The notes under the pieces are model-generated. The model had not been told where the DNA came from and searched no databases. It saw only the letters and a program-made list of their open reading frames with translations. A program made the translations under genes and the position numbers. This document shows, in pieces, positions 26,580 to 40,502 of a stretch of DNA of 64,000 nt (within the stretch, counting starts at the first letter, position 1; each line of letters begins with the position of its first letter). The stretch comes from Clarkia xantiana subsp. parviflora (lineage: Eukaryota; Streptophyta; Magnoliopsida; Myrtales; Onagraceae), in assembly GCA_036873135.1 (NCBI GenBank), contig JAPTYO010000020.1:1356081-1420080 (forward strand), given 5' to 3'.

Positions 26580-29388
26580 TAAATTGAATGGTGATAGTTT
26601 ATTTATACAGCAATATAGCATTTGTCTCGTCAACGTAACATCGCTAGCAGTATAATATTACGAATCAGTAAAATATATGATCGGACTCGGTACCGATTAT
26701 GAGCCGATACTTTGAGTAGATACTAGGTAGAAGTAAACGGTTCTGATACGATTCTCAAATATCGATTTTTTTATTTTGATTTTAGAATAAATAATTGGGT
26801 ACCCAAATATATAAAACTATTTAGTATATATGTATAATAAATAATTATATGTTTCTTTATTCAAAAATTTAAATATATTTTAACTAACTTTTTCCTTATC
26901 ACGGAAATACTCTATATTTCATTCGTGAATGCAAATCACGAATATAATCGATCAATACAAATAAAACTAGAGGAGATGACATAACAACACCTGATTCGCA
27001 GGACATGTTTTCTTTCTAGATTACAAAGCAACTCTGTTTGAGCATTTATGTGCATTTTTTTTCTAACAAACTTCCAGTATTTGTGAGGTACAATTTGAGC
27101 AAGGTAATTGATGATGTTCTTGATGCTCCAATCAACTTGATATTTCAATTCTTGAATATATGCACTATTAACCATCATCCTCACCAGCCTCATGGAAGAC
27201 ATCGTTTTTACCAATAATTTGTTGACCCAAGCAACCAAATAAACAACATCAGCCATGTATGGCCTCCAAATGCGAAATTCCACATTTGATTTCCATATCC
27301 AAACTAGATCTACTCCATAAGTTCTTAGATCTACTCGATCTGAAAATTTACTTCGTTGAAATAGTTGTCAAAACGAGCCAATAAGCTTTAAAATTTCGTT
27401 GAAAGTTAACTTACTAATCCCTTTATGTTAAATTAGGGTACATCATTTACATATGTAAAGATATTTGTTGACAAATAAATAAAAAAAATCGAACGCTTAG
27501 ATCGACTTTGTAGAAGTTCATGATGTAACCATTCTAAACGTAATCGATCGGTTCCGTGACTGTTTTATTTCCAAACGGTTATGATACAATTCTGAGTAAT
27601 GGATGTCATGTACAATTTAGTACTGCTTTGTTTTCATAATAATCTAAAATTACAAAGTATTTGGAACAACTCACTCATATTTGGTATAATTAATAGACCG
27701 ACATGTTAGGTTAAATTTGAATTGTCTTTTCTTAAAGAAATATGTTTTAATCAAATTATTAAGAGATTCAAATTTGTGACCCCTAAGCTAAAGTACATAA
27801 TAAACAACGTTTTCAACTACTATATCATCGCAATTGTAGATTGTATACCAAACCAAACCGCACCTATTGTCTTGCGTTCGTTGTCTTGTGCTGCCGTGTT
27901 AACTTCACATAGCCAGCGATACCATAACCTTCACATTATTAATCACGCCATGTCAAAAATGTACATTGCGTCACGTGACAGGACACGAAACATGTGGCAC
28001 CACATCCGGAGTATATATATATATATATATATATATAATTTAGGAAAGGATTAATTATCAAATTTTTAGTTGAAATTTATGAATCAGATAAATTATTAAG
28101 TGAAGTTTATTAGATGAATTATCAAAATGTAAATTAAACTCTGTGTATTTGCCAAAAAAATTTGATTTTTTTAACTAAACTAAACTTTGAACAATATAAT
28201 AAAATGTAAACTATATTATTTTTTTTACTAAAAAGTGATGAAAATCGAGCGTGTAATATTCAAATAATGTATTTTAATATAAGCTATATAGATTACCCAC
28301 TATGTGTTATGTTACCATACATAATATAATTGTTATATGTGTAATTTTATGTAACTTATTAATAAATAAATCAATATATTTTCTGATTTGCTTTATAGTT
28401 GAAAGTTGAGCTTGTTTGTTTTTTATAAAAAAAAGTTCGGTTTATTTTTTTTGCAAAATACTCAAAGTTTGGTGATTCTTGTAATTAGACATTGTTTTGG
28501 ACCATTAGCTAGTTTGGATTTTATTTGTGGATAAAGTGTTAACTCCATCAAATATCCAAATTAACCTGTACAAAATTGATTATGTGACTTGCATGTATTA
28601 AAAAAAATGGACTTAAAATGATAAAATTGTCATCATCTACAATTCATTCATAAACAACCACATAACCGAACTTATAGAATTTTATTATAACATAAGAAAC
28701 ATTTAGATAATAGTATTTTTTGTGATGACAATTTTTTCGTTTTAATAATTTTTTTTTATTTTTTTAAAATTATATACAATTCACGTGATAAATTTTATTC
28801 AAATTAGACAGATTATTAAAAATTTCCCTGGCCGGAGATTTACAACTTCGAGCTTAACCAAGTTAGACGTATAATAATTTATATTTTGTTAGAGATTTCA
28901 AGATATATATATTGACACAAATAAAGTATTTATGACATTAATTTAAAAAATAAAAAAAATTAATAGTCATGGGCTTGTTCAATGCAAGCTGCAAATACGG
29001 TAATACAACTGGAACGGAGTTATCCCACGTCGGTTTCAGAAGAAACTGGAAGAATAACAAACGTGTACTTCATTAACTTGTAAAGGCTAAAAGCAACACT
29101 ACTTAAAAGCAACTATACTTTTTATGTAATAAAATAAACGGTTAAAAGTTATGAATATGAAAGGACTAAATTGAACAAAATCAAAAGTTTAGGATGGGTC
29201 ACGTGATTTGTACATGCTATTTAACGGCCAAAATTAAAGGTCAACCAATGGATGTACTAAAAACAGAACTTATTAATATATTTAGCATTAAAAGTAGACG
29301 AAAAAAAACATATAAAAATATCGAAATTTGGCCAAATATATAGTACAAAAAGTAATTTAAAACCCTAAAATAAGATTATTAACACATA
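26580..29388. other. AT-rich intergenic DNA with unassigned 115-residue frame
   Basis: A minus-strand open frame at 26936-27283 encodes 115 residues with no domain I recognise; it is probably a repeat remnant. A (TA)n tract lies at 28014-28036. At 29110-29280 short motifs of the Mutator-like foldback family appear (GGACTAAATTGAACAAAATC, GGGTCACGTGATTTGTACAT). No gene is supported. Confidence 0.4.
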
Positions 29389-29968
29389 CTAGAGCCCAAT
29401 CCATGCTACGTGCGCGCGAAGTTTAATATGGTCAAATTTTTACAATGACGCTAGAAGAATGATGCATGACATGATTGACAATATTAAAAAGATGATACAA
29501 GATCGTGATCAGCCTGATCCTAGGATGATACAATAATAGAGCTTAATGTAAAAAGAATGAAATTAATTCTTTTTTGTAAAAAAAATACACTTAAATTATT
29601 TAACATAATTTCATAAAAAAATTAAAAAAAAAAATCAATTTTAATTTAAAATTCTAGAAGGATCGGGAAAGAAAAAGCTATTAAAAAGCTCCCGGTTGCT
29701 CTAACATTTTAAATTAAAATTGAATATATATATTTTTTTTTTATGAAATTATGTTAAATAATTTAAATTTGTTTGTTTAAAAAAAATAATTTAATCCTTT
29801 TAAATTAAGCTATATTCGTGTATCATCGTAGGATCGGGCCGGCCGATTACGATCTTGTATCATCTTTTTAATATTGTCAATCATGTCATGCATCATTCTT
29901 ATAGCGTTAATGTAAAAATTTGAGCATATCAAACTTCGCGCGAGCGCGTAGCGCGGGCTAGGGTCTAG
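29389..29968. mobile_element. foldback element with Helitron-like ends on both sides
   Basis: A palindromic element: the outer ~170 bp of each side are inverted copies (AATGATGCATGACATGATTG in both arms) and the inner AT-rich parts also pair. Both outer ends carry a GC-rich CGCG motif followed by CTAG, like a Helitron 3' terminus (right end CGCGTAGCGCGGG then GGGTCTAG). Flanks are A on the left and T on the right. It could be two opposed Helitron 3' ends or an unrelated TIR element with similar termini. Confidence 0.6.
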
Positions 29969-31351
29969 TATAGATATTAGGGAAATCCACTTAAGTGGAT
30001 TCAAAACCCAAAATGTAAATTAAATAAATAAATAAAAGAAACTACAGATACAGTTTGTATCTTCTATGTTTATGTTCTTAGTATAAAATGAAGCAATTTG
30101 AATTAATAGACCATATCATTCTTTGAGCCATTTCATGCATGGTCATTATTATTCAATCTCGATTTACATCGACTAAAATATTTATGCAATAATGATAATA
30201 ATAACCAACTGAATAGTCAAATGGCAACCGGATACTTCGCTGATGGATGAAGTCAATAACAGACAGTTAAGACGGTTGTGCTTGAGAATATAATATAGAA
30301 GAATGTTTTTTATTATTATTATTGACTTGTGTACGATGCTTAAATTCATTCTCGGTTACATGATTTATCTCCAGTTAAAAAAAAAATTAAATAAAATTAT
30401 ATCCATCCATAACGGATCCTCATTATTACAGCAGTATAATGCACCTTAGAGCATTTTTTTTTTCCATTTGCAGGTTTTTAATTTTAATATTGTTTTTTGG
30501 CCAATTAATTTTAATATTGGGGGTTTTGTTATTAGTGGCAAAAAAATGATATTGGACTTTGTGAAGGCCCACTATTATTCTGGTTGAAAAGGCCTGTTAA
30601 GAAGAAAACTTGGGCCTTTCGCAAGTAGTAAGCCCGTATACAATAAAGTGATCGATCGACCTTAACTATGCATGTATTTTAAGTTGCATGTACAATAGTA
30701 CTCATTTCTAAGGCTCGACGCAATTGTTTAGCTCACTATATATGTGAAATTACTAACAATTTCAAAAGCTTGGATAAAAATAATAATATACAGCTACAAA
30801 TATATTGGTATCGTTTTTAAAAATTTTAAAAAAAAAATCTCGGATACATTTACATATTTTTCTCATATATTTAATATAAATATCAATTATTAACTTCATT
30901 GTCCAATGTGTCCATCTTCTTCTAGCTATGAAAAACTAAAATATTAATAAAGATGATTTCGTAATTAATCTCTTGCCGCATTATATTTCATATTTTATAT
31001 AGTTGGTACGAATAAACTCTGTATTGTGTGAAAACTTGTACTATATAATAATAAACAAAATTCAGAGGATCATAATTTGCGTTTACGTATAATTGTGCTG
31101 CAATAGAAAGAACAATATGAACATGCTCTCGTCGATCACGTTGGACAAATTTATATATAATCAAATTAAGTACAAGATCTACTAAATAAAATTAAGTACA
31201 AGATTAATTTTTTACAGTGAGGTAAATCTAGGGATTCATCAAAAGAAAAGTACATGTAACATGTTTACTTCTTATTTAAACTAATCTCCACTTATACCGA
31301 TATTCATATGCCTGTAAGGGATTAATTATTACTAGTTATGAATATTTTTTA
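29969..31351. other. AT-rich intergenic DNA
   Basis: No gene seen. A short cluster of site II-like motifs (GGCCCAC 30569, TGGGCC 30612, AAGCCCG 30630) lies alone without a recognisable transcript. Confidence 0.45.
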
Positions 31352-31698
31352 GGGTTAAGAAACTAAAAACATGTTGCGATGCATAAATAAATATTGATTT
31401 CGGTATCTCAACTATCACATTTATTGATTTTCATTTTGTTTACGATTGAATTTGGCGTTAAAATTGACGTTTTAAGCATTAAAAACGTGTAATTTTCAAT
31501 TTTTCCAAAGACAAATTGTCACTAATAGTTTAGGCTTATTTGATGCTAAAAAACATGTTTTTATTTCATTAATTTTTAAAAAAAAAATGGAAATCAATCA
31601 ATTATATAGTTTAGACACTGAATATCGACATTATAAATCAATGACAATAATTACTGATTAGCAATATAGTTGTGTCTATATTTTTAAATTCTTTAACG
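31352..31698. mobile_element. TIR foldback element
   Basis: AGGGTTAAGAAACTAAAAAC at the left pairs with a diverged TTTTTAAATTCTTTAACG at the right. The interior contains GGCGTTAAAATTGACGTTTT, also present in the copy at 19633, so it is the same family. Confidence 0.5.
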
Positions 31699-31799
31699 CC
31701 ATTTTTTATTTACATAATCTCAACAGGATTTGAAAATACACGATCATATTTTTTTTTTGGCCAGTATACACGATCATATTTAATATATGTAAACCCTAG

Positions 31800-34350
31800 C
31801 CTACAAGTACATACTATTAGTTAGATACAAAATAAACATTTTTCAGGCTGGTAAATTGGAACAAAGCCATGGTAACAACAGGCAGCAGAGAGTTGTTAAC
31901 TCAATCCCAATCCCAAGGTTTCTCACATGCTAGTTTGCATGCTCAATGCGATAATACATAAACAAACTAATAAACTTAAAGATTAAAAAAAACTAATGAA
32001 CTAAACTTTAATATATATTTGAATATAAGTATTATAAGTAGCTTTTGCGTGCGAATATTCGAGAGACGAGCCCTAACCCCTTTTATTAATTCCCATTCAA
32101 TAAGAATATGTGAACACAAGAATCCACATTAATCATTTGATTAATCAATCTTTTCGATTCCAAATTATAATTTTCAATTCATTGCATGTGATGTACGCTT
32201 GGAATGAGTCACGCTAGATTAGGAAGCATATATTTTTATCTCAAACATCATGTGGGAAGGATAATATAACCCAAAGCATAGGGACTTGGGAATTATTATA
32301 TTTCGAGATTCACTATTTTGCCCCCACATATTGCATGCTTCGGGCCACCGGGTCATTCCGCATTATTCGCAATAACGAAATTTCAATACGTCGCACACAC
32401 GACTATCGAATCGGGTTTTTCATTAGTATTATACTAGCTAGTTGAAAAATAAATACACAAACCCTAAAACTAAGTTCAAATATTCATCCCTCTAGGATCA
32501 ATGCATGGGCAAATATGACTTTTCAAAGCATTCAAATTATGTTATGTGGAGATTGAATTTTTTTATCCAAATGGTCATCTCACATATCCCAAAAACCAAA
32601 ATGTGAACTAATAAAAAAATTATAAAAATAACTGTCAGTGCTCTCTGAGAGAGCGACGACGAAGAGCTGTCGCTGTCTCAAAGAGCGGCGCCATTTGTTT
32701 CTGTTATTTCCAATGGTAATTATAAACGCCGCTTTAAAAGAGTGGCAGATTTGTATTATAAATACTGTCTGAAAAAATTGGTTTTAGTAGTGCATTTGGA
32801 GACCTTATTTTGATTCGGGTTTAGGGTTTCAAATTATGGTGTGTGAAGATTAGGAAAGGTACTAATTTGATGAGGTTTTTATATTAATAATTGTATTACT
32901 ATTTAAAATAGGATGATGATAGGATTTAGGAGAAGCATCTCAAGGTTGTATTGTGGAATTAATTAAAATGTAATGAGTCCATCATAGGGTTTGCCAATAT
33001 ATCTCGAATAACTAATCTTTGTCATCTTATGGTTGCCATAAATCTATCACATAACACCTAGAGCTTTATTTAGTTAATATATATTTCAAATAAAGTAATC
33101 CTAGGGTTTTGGACCTAATTTCAGCCAATGGTTGTCATCATAGCACAAAACCCCGCAAACACCAACTAGCTAGCTAGTAAACACACCACATTCCAAGGTG
33201 TTTAAGCTAACCATTATTGTCGGTTTTACAATTTTTTTTTTTTTTTTTTGGTAAATACAATTTTATTTCATTTATTTATAAAATATGGCCTAATAATCAA
33301 ATCACTACATTAACTTTTATCTTATTTATTTATATCGTAATACAAACTTTAAATATTTTTTTTAAAAAAAAAAATTAACTATCTAAATTTTCAATTTATG
33401 AGCAGATCGCTTTCTCAATTATTATTTTTTTTCAATCTAAACATGGCTAAAGGCAAGTGTTATTCACATGAGGTAATTTGACGTTCCAATTGGGCATTTA
33501 GTTAAAAGTATCTTGACTATACTAAACTTAACGACCCGACATTTTTATTATACTGCTTGTGGAAATGAAACTATATTGATAAGGTCAGTGTATGCATTAA
33601 TTGTTAATAAGTCCGATTGGAAAAATTACAGGCTATAAATAATGAGTAAATCTTTAAAATGTGAAACAAATGTAAAGAAATTTCAATAGAGAGTAGAAAA
33701 GAGAAAGTAACAAATGTGTTGGTGCTTAATGAGGTCATTCCACTTTCTATAAAAATTTCACAAAATTTTTCACGTTTTGTAGCACTACTCATAAATAATA
33801 TGAGAATCCAATTAAAATTAATGAAGAAGAAAAACTCTCTTTTTCTTTTGCCTTATATATTTTTATATTATATTAAGCTTAACTTGCTTAGAAGGGATAA
33901 AAAAGAACAGCAACGAACTAATGTCTCGCCACTTAGACAAACCATATTCTTGGTGCATGGTACGATAATATTAGTTTTTTCATTCGCCAACAATTTGCTC
34001 GATCGAAGACAAACTTTATTTGTTTTAACAAAGCTACGTTAACGGGTTGGTTTTTGGTAACGTGAAGGAGAGGCATCAGGGAATATTTGGAAAAATAATT
34101 CAACTCGTATATGTATATCATGCAATGAAAATGATGCAATATCATACGTAATTGCAAATATGCTACAAACGCAAATATCAATATCATATAATATAGGAGT
34201 GAAGATTTTTTTTTTTTTTTTCCAAGAGTGAAGATTATTCAAATATGAAATAAATATATATATTACGTATCATATCATTTTAATGACTCTTTAATACGTT
34301 AGGAATTGATTAATTCTGCAATTTTCGCCACGAACTTTCAAGTGTCGGAT
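31800..34350. other. intergenic DNA, no gene recognised
   Basis: AT-rich, with scattered short open frames. It contains the possible CACTA end near 32793. Confidence 0.45.
32625..32793. mobile_element. possible CACTA-type element end
   Basis: The right boundary reads TTGGTTTTAGTAGTG, i.e. CACTACTAAAACC on the other strand. It is preceded by GC-richer short inverted motifs (GAGAGCGACGAC, GAGCTGTCGCTGTC, AGAGCGGCGCC) like a subterminal array. The partner terminus is not identified. Confidence 0.35.
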
Positions 34351-34356
34351 TTTGGC

Positions 34357-35150
34357 GCACGAATAGAGTTTTTCAAGCGGAAACGGCATTTTAATCAAGA
34401 TCATTGCTTCGCCATGGAATCCAACGTCCGAGACCAAATTTCATCGTTTAGAGGGTTAAATTTGCAGTTTTGTGTTTTTTTGGGTCTTTTTGCAATTTTT
34501 CAGTTTTGTTTGGGCTTAATTGTTAATTTTGGATAAATCTTAGAATTAGGGTTTCGTTTTAGCTATTTAAATTATGTTAGCCGAATTTTGCATTCAGTTT
34601 TTGAGATTATTAATGAAAAAACGAGGTTTTCGTTAACTTTGCGTCAATTTTCCGAATCGACGAATTCTTGCGCCTCTATCCAACAAATTCTCGGCAATAT
34701 CCTAGAATCAACACGTTTTTCATCCCCTCCATCCTATCACGTTGCATCACTCCTTAAAATGTTGAATATACACGAATAGAGTTTTTCAAGCGGAAATGGC
34801 ATTTTAATCAAGATCATTGCTTCGCCATGGAATCCAACGTCCAGAGACCAAATTTCATCGTTTAGAATGTTAAATTTGCAGTTTTGAATTTTCTTGGGCC
34901 TTTTTGCAATTTTTCAGTTTTGTTTAGGCTTAATTGTAATTTTCAGATATATATTACAATTAGGGTTAGCCAAATTTTGCATTCAGTTTTTTAGATTATT
35001 AATGAAAAATTGAGGTTTTCCTTAACCCCGCGTCAATTTTTCGATATTTTTCTGAATCAATGAATTCTTACGTCTCTATCCAACAAATTCTCGGCATTTC
35101 CTAGAATTTACGAGTTTTCCATCCCCTCCATCCTATCGTTAGCATTACTC
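34357..35150. repeat. two-copy tandem duplication, ~410-bp period
   Basis: GCACGAATAGAGTTTTTCAA at 34358 recurs at about 34768 (ACACGAATAGAGTTTTTCAA), and the following ~380 bp align with few changes (shared TTCGCCATGGAATCCAACGT, TTTTTGCAATTTTTCAGTTT). The open frames inside are short and not conserved between copies, so it is non-coding repeat DNA. Confidence 0.75.
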
Positions 35151-36549
35151 CTTAAACACCTTTTGAAAAAAAAAAAATGAGTAATATTTTAAATGTTCTA
35201 TATAGCTTCTGATGGAGGCGATGATATTCAATGCTATTAATAAATAACAACCATTTTAATTATGTTTTCCGTAGACTTAAATGTAAAACATGCACTGCGC
35301 TTCCCAATGCTTTATTGGAAAAGAATCATTAAAAATTAAAATCAGAGGAATAGAGCTTTGCTAGGGTTAGCTAGAGACTAATAAATTAATCATATCCTTG
35401 TTTGGACGTTTTGTGTGTTACGTACCTTAAAAACTAACTAACACGACCACATTTTGATATAAATCCAACATTACCACACATTACATAAATCCGAATATTA
35501 CGTAACTAGAGTAATTTATAATTATTACTAACTCATTCATTTTACCCATTAAAAACAAAAAACTAACACGACCTGAATCTAAATCTAAATATCCTATAAA
35601 ATTCGATTACGAGTACAGTGGATTTGCCCTACAAGTTGCTAATAATTACAATACTACCACTCTTAGTGTCAAATATTCTTAGATGATGTGATTCGGAATA
35701 TGTAACATGACTCTAATATATATAGTTTGGTATTAAAAGCCTACACGATTATATAAAACACTATAGTTTAACTATAGAGAGGAAATACAAATGCAAATAC
35801 AACCTAATTTTGTATAATTTTTGTTCTGTACGTACTCAACGTGAAAACACAAGATCACCAAATTAATTGAACGATAGGTTAAAATCTTGAAGGAGATCCG
35901 GGAGAGATATTAAGATCTATTTTGGATTACTAAATTGCTCTTATAATATGTTATCTGTTTAAATAAATAATCTAAGCTTGTAGTTTATAATAATACATAA
36001 CTCTTAATATTATTTTCCTCATAAATAGTAAACTGTTAGTCGTTTTTTTTTCAACTCGAAATATTTTATTAAAAGATGAAATATTGAATTATTAATATAT
36101 TTAAAATCTATTTTGTAGTTTGTGAAACTATTTATAATCTTCATGATCTCTTCTAGTTCGATAATTTTTTGTTAAATTAAAACAAATATGTTGAACGTTC
36201 AATAATCACAGCAGTCAAAGTAACCAACTAAGGAATTAATCAAGCTAGGTTTACAAAATCTTTAAAATTATAAAATCCGAGCATCTAGACTCTAGAGGGG
36301 ATTATTATAATTATAATTATTATTATTGTGTGTATGTATGTAGTTGATACCATGATTCTAAGCAGTCAACAATATAGGTGAGAGTTTTCATTATAGTCAA
36401 AGCAGCCAAAAGATATAGTATGAATAGTAAAATGAGGACAAGATCAAGGAGAGGATTATGGTATTCTCACCCACGTGAGCATCACCCACAACATCAACTT
36501 GGAGATATTCCTCTCTAGGTATAGTATAGTAGTAGTATATAAATATGAT
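35151..36549. other. AT-rich intergenic DNA
   Basis: No gene or bounded element recognised. Confidence 0.45.
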
Positions 36550-37073
36550 GGTTAATAACCTATAAACGGTACGAAGTTTCACCGATATTGAAATTTGGTA
36601 TTTGAAGTTTGAAATGTTAAAATGAACATTTTCACGTTACATTTTTGTTTAAATTTAGTGTCTTCACGCATATTTTTCTCTTCATTCAATCATTTTCGTC
36701 ATCCCACTTACCAACTCATAATTCATCACTTTTTACTTTGCACAATGTCGTCAAATTTCCTCCTAAAACTTGAACATCCAAAAGAAAATGTTTCCAACAG
36801 AGTTGTGTGGAGCAATTTCCAGCGACAACGGAGCGGGATTTACTTGCGTGGATGTAGTCAGCTTCTTAGGTGACAGTCATGGCAAGGTGACGAGAAAGTG
36901 GCGTGCATGGGATGTCGAATTCGACAGTCGGTTTCGTCGAGATTGATTCCTCTAATGTAATCACACTGATAGACCAACTTTCAGCAAAAATGAAACCTGA
37001 GACACTCCATTTTAACGTTAGACACCAAATTTCAACATTGGTGAAATTTCAGACAATTTAAAGGTTCTTAACC
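36550..37073. mobile_element. TIR foldback element (GGTTAAGAACC family, 520-bp type)
   Basis: Starts GGTTAATAACCTATAAACGG and ends AAAGGTTCTTAACC; inner arms share ATGTTAAAATGAACATTTTC and its diverged inverse. It is a close relative of the element split by an insertion at 57303-59040. Confidence 0.65.
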
Positions 37074-37307
37074 TCGATTATAAGTATATATATCATAGTT
37101 GCCTAACCCATATTCATCACTTAATAAAACAAAATTCAAATATTAAACTCTTTTAATAATAAAATATTTATAATCAACAATTTACTTCTACGAATTAATT
37201 TTAAGTGTGGGTGATAACTAAATATAAATTAAATATATTAAGAGTATTATTCTCCTAATTGAACACCCTTAAAAGTTACGGAGAGTAAAAAGAAACTTCA
37301 TATGTGC

Positions 37308-37890
37308 TAGGGGTGAGCGGTTCCGGGTACCTTGTGATTTTGGGTGTTCCTGGAACCTACCCTATGAACATCGGTTCCTAAATTTTACTACCCAGAATCT
37401 ACCCTGTAATATGTGGAACCGGAACCACACCAATTGAAAACGATCGGTTCCGACTTATTATCACCAATTATTTGAAAACTCAAACATAAAAAAAAAATGT
37501 TCTCCATGCGTACAATAATATAAACTTCATCCATACAAAACTCAATTCAAAGTATCTAAATAGTAATTTTTTTTTACTGGGTGCTGATGAATGATACCGC
37601 TGCTTCATTTCGGGCCAAATAGTAAAATAAAAATCTACATGTGCTTCAAGAGTTAAGTTCTGCATGCTTATGGGTTTGACAAGTTTATATATCTATATAC
37701 TAAAATATATATATCGGTTCCGGTTTTGGTTCCGGTTCTCACAACTCATCCTGGAACCGGAACCGGTTTTACAGGGTATTAAAATTAATTACTCGAAACA
37801 TACTCTGTGTTAAAAAAATGTTTACCCGGAACCTACCCAAATGACCGGTTCCGATTCTGGTTCTGGTTCCAATCGGATTTTGCTCGCCCA
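37308..37890. mobile_element. non-autonomous hAT element
   Basis: Starts TAGGGGTGAGCGGTTCC and ends TTTTGCTCGCCCA. Flanks ATATGTGC (37300-37307) and TTATGTGC (37891-37898) match at 7 of 8 positions. The interior is rich in GGTTCCGG/CCGGAACC motifs in inverted order and has no gene. Confidence 0.75.
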
Positions 37891-37899
37891 TTATGTGCA

Positions 37900-40050
37900 T
37901 TTTTAAAGCATCCTTTGCGTAAATATATATATATATATAATGCTAGGGTAGGCAATTAACTTTTTTTCTAATAATAATTCAATGCACAATATTTTGGGTT
38001 TATATAGCCCACAATTTGACTGGAGTAGAGACAAAGGACCTTGATGACATATTATTCTTATTTGACTATTAAGAAGACATGTAAATTATTGTAAGCAATA
38101 CTCGAGTATATTTTCTTTATATTTAAAATAATTTCTATTCATACTGAGTCACATTGAATGAGTAGAGTACTAATTATAAATACTTATTTATTCATATGGC
38201 TAGCTCCAATATGACTTGAATTAACACTAATTAATTAAGCCGTTAAATCACTATGCAATATGCTATAGTTAGTTTAGATGATATATTATGCTTCTTCCTA
38301 TGGACAATCGATTTTCCCGTACAAGAAAAACTTACAAGTCTTGGAGAATATCAGAATATTTCAGTTCGTCTAACAACTATGTACACTTCACATTTATCAC
38401 ATACCAACTTTTATTTAGAGGAATATGAATTAATTATGTTTTTATTATTATTTTAGGAAATCGATATCAATTGATGACCACAAGCAACATTAATAAAATA
38501 TAATAATAATAATAAATAAAATAGAGAGAAACATGGCAAGTTGTTCAACACGAAAGGTATACGCAAAGGATGCGTGTATCCACTCAAATTGCACCGACTA
38601 AAATGGCACGTGAAGGATCTAAGATGATGCATGTCATGCATGCATTATATTATTAGTTACTTAAAATAATAATAATCTTGTTATAAAAAAAAAAAAAAAC
38701 TAACTAACTAAACTTTCAATAATATCATAGTTTATGTGTTTCAGTTTTGATTAATTGTTAACATAAAAATGAATATAATTACACTTGACAATGTTGTTGA
38801 AAATCCAATTTGTTTTTTTTTTAATCAAGAAAAAAGTTCAATTTATTTTTCCTACATATAAAAAAAGTTAATTTTTGTTATTATATAAGCCTTATTTTTG
38901 TTATTTTCAATTAAATCTTTGTAGTTTGTATAATTTATAGGGGCAATATGGTATTTGTACCGAAGCTAGAAGTATAGTAGTACGTAGCCCACTTTGTTTG
39001 TTCGTCATAAAAGCGCGCGTGCAGTAGCTGAACTGTAGACTAGAGTAGAGTAGAGCAGAAGCTAGGGTTAGCCCAAATAGCTGTCGACTTCTTCTTCTCC
39101 TATCAACTGGAGCCATTCGCTTGGCTGGTGGCTCCATATTATTATTATTATTATTATTATTATGAAATAATAAATACGATAAAATAAATATACTAATGCA
39201 CTTCGACCTATCGCGGTAAAAGAATCAACCTACTAATGTTATTTCAGATTCATTTCATTAATCGAATTTGACCCGCTAAATTTTAAGTACAGTTAAGTTT
39301 TTTCCGGTACTGAGTTAAGTATAAATTTATATATACTCGACTCAACTGGCTAGCGAGTCTAATTGTCCTTTATTTTGACAAAATTCTAGAATAATATTGT
39401 TCGAACTTTACATAATATTATATACACATATATTCAATTCAAGTTGAGTTTGAGCCAAAATTCTGTTAGAGTCGAGTTCGAGCTCAGTGACATCATTTTT
39501 TATTTAAAGGATCAACTTAAACTTAGCGAGTCGAGTTCAAAATCGTCGAGTATGACACCGAGTCGAGTTCAATTTTGAAAAAAATTAAGTTCAATCGAGT
39601 TCCAACGAGTAAAGTAAACACAGTTGAATTTAATTTAACTTGTCAAATATTCAATTTATACCCACTTACCATTTTGACTGCTCATCTTTTGAACTTGCTT
39701 CACTTAATGTTTGTAGCGGGTCAAAAGTATTTAACCCGTGTATAACCATGAATCATTCATAGATTAACCCTCATAATTTAAGTGATTATTAAAAATAATA
39801 GTTTTAAATTTTTATAGAATAAAATAAATCGGCCAATATATATAAATTTATATATGAATCATGAATGTATCGATAGGTTTGCGGATAGAAAAATAATAAC
39901 CAAGTCATTAATTAAAAAGACATGTCGGGATAAAATGAGTGGTGTGTTCGAAAATTCCTAACTCAAGTCAAACATGATCCATGCATGACTAGATGTAGAT
40001 GTTCACGGGTCACACCCGTGGGTTGGTTTAACAGGTTAAATTACTCTAAC
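37900..40050. other. intergenic DNA, includes a promoter-like patch
   Basis: Mostly AT-rich. Around 38985-39130 base composition rises and the minus strand carries TGGGCT and AACCCTAG motifs; GGAGCCA/TGGCTCC (39110-39136) form a short hairpin. No gene could be attached. 39240-39680 holds degenerate CGAGTTCGAGCTC-type motifs like those at 60310-60720, probably an old hAT-type repeat. An (ATT)n tract lies at 39138-39162. Confidence 0.4.
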
Positions 40051-40197
40051 ATCCGAGCTAGCAGCTGTCATCTACATGGTGGCTCGTCAGCCAATAAGAA
40101 TGTGACACATGTCACTAGTTGTTACTTTCTTTCCCACATGTCACGTTCTTATTGGCTGACGAGCCATCATGTAGATGCCAGCTGCTAACTCAGAGGT
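40050..40197. repeat. foldback MITE-like hairpin
   Basis: Arms of about 60 bp (40053-40113 and 40136-40196) share TTGGCTGACGAGCCA and CATGTAGATG in inverse orientation; the loop is about 22 bp. No clear target duplication. Confidence 0.7.
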
Positions 40198-40502
40198 ATT
40201 CACTAATTTATCAAGAAACAAGATTCTTGGGAAATTGATGGGAGGAGCTAGGTGCTGGTTTCTTTAGAGGTCAAATCCCTCCCTACTTGTAGACATAGAT
40301 AGCCTCAGCTAGGCTTCTGCAAAAGGAGATACTGTAGAGTGTGGGGGATTGATAAGGTCAAAGAAATACTTCATTAACCGGTTGAGTTGTTACTTATTAA
40401 TTATTAATTTATTATTCATTAGAATGTTATTATTTATAGATAGGATAGATAGGACCATTTGAAATAAGGTCTTTCATAAATGGGAACGGTCATTTTTTTT
40501 GC

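Noticed and set aside
38907..39137. 76-residue minus-strand frame (MEPPAKRMAPVDRRRR)
   Set aside because: No homology recognised, and the frame runs into AT-rich non-coding sequence; kept only as a promoter-like patch.
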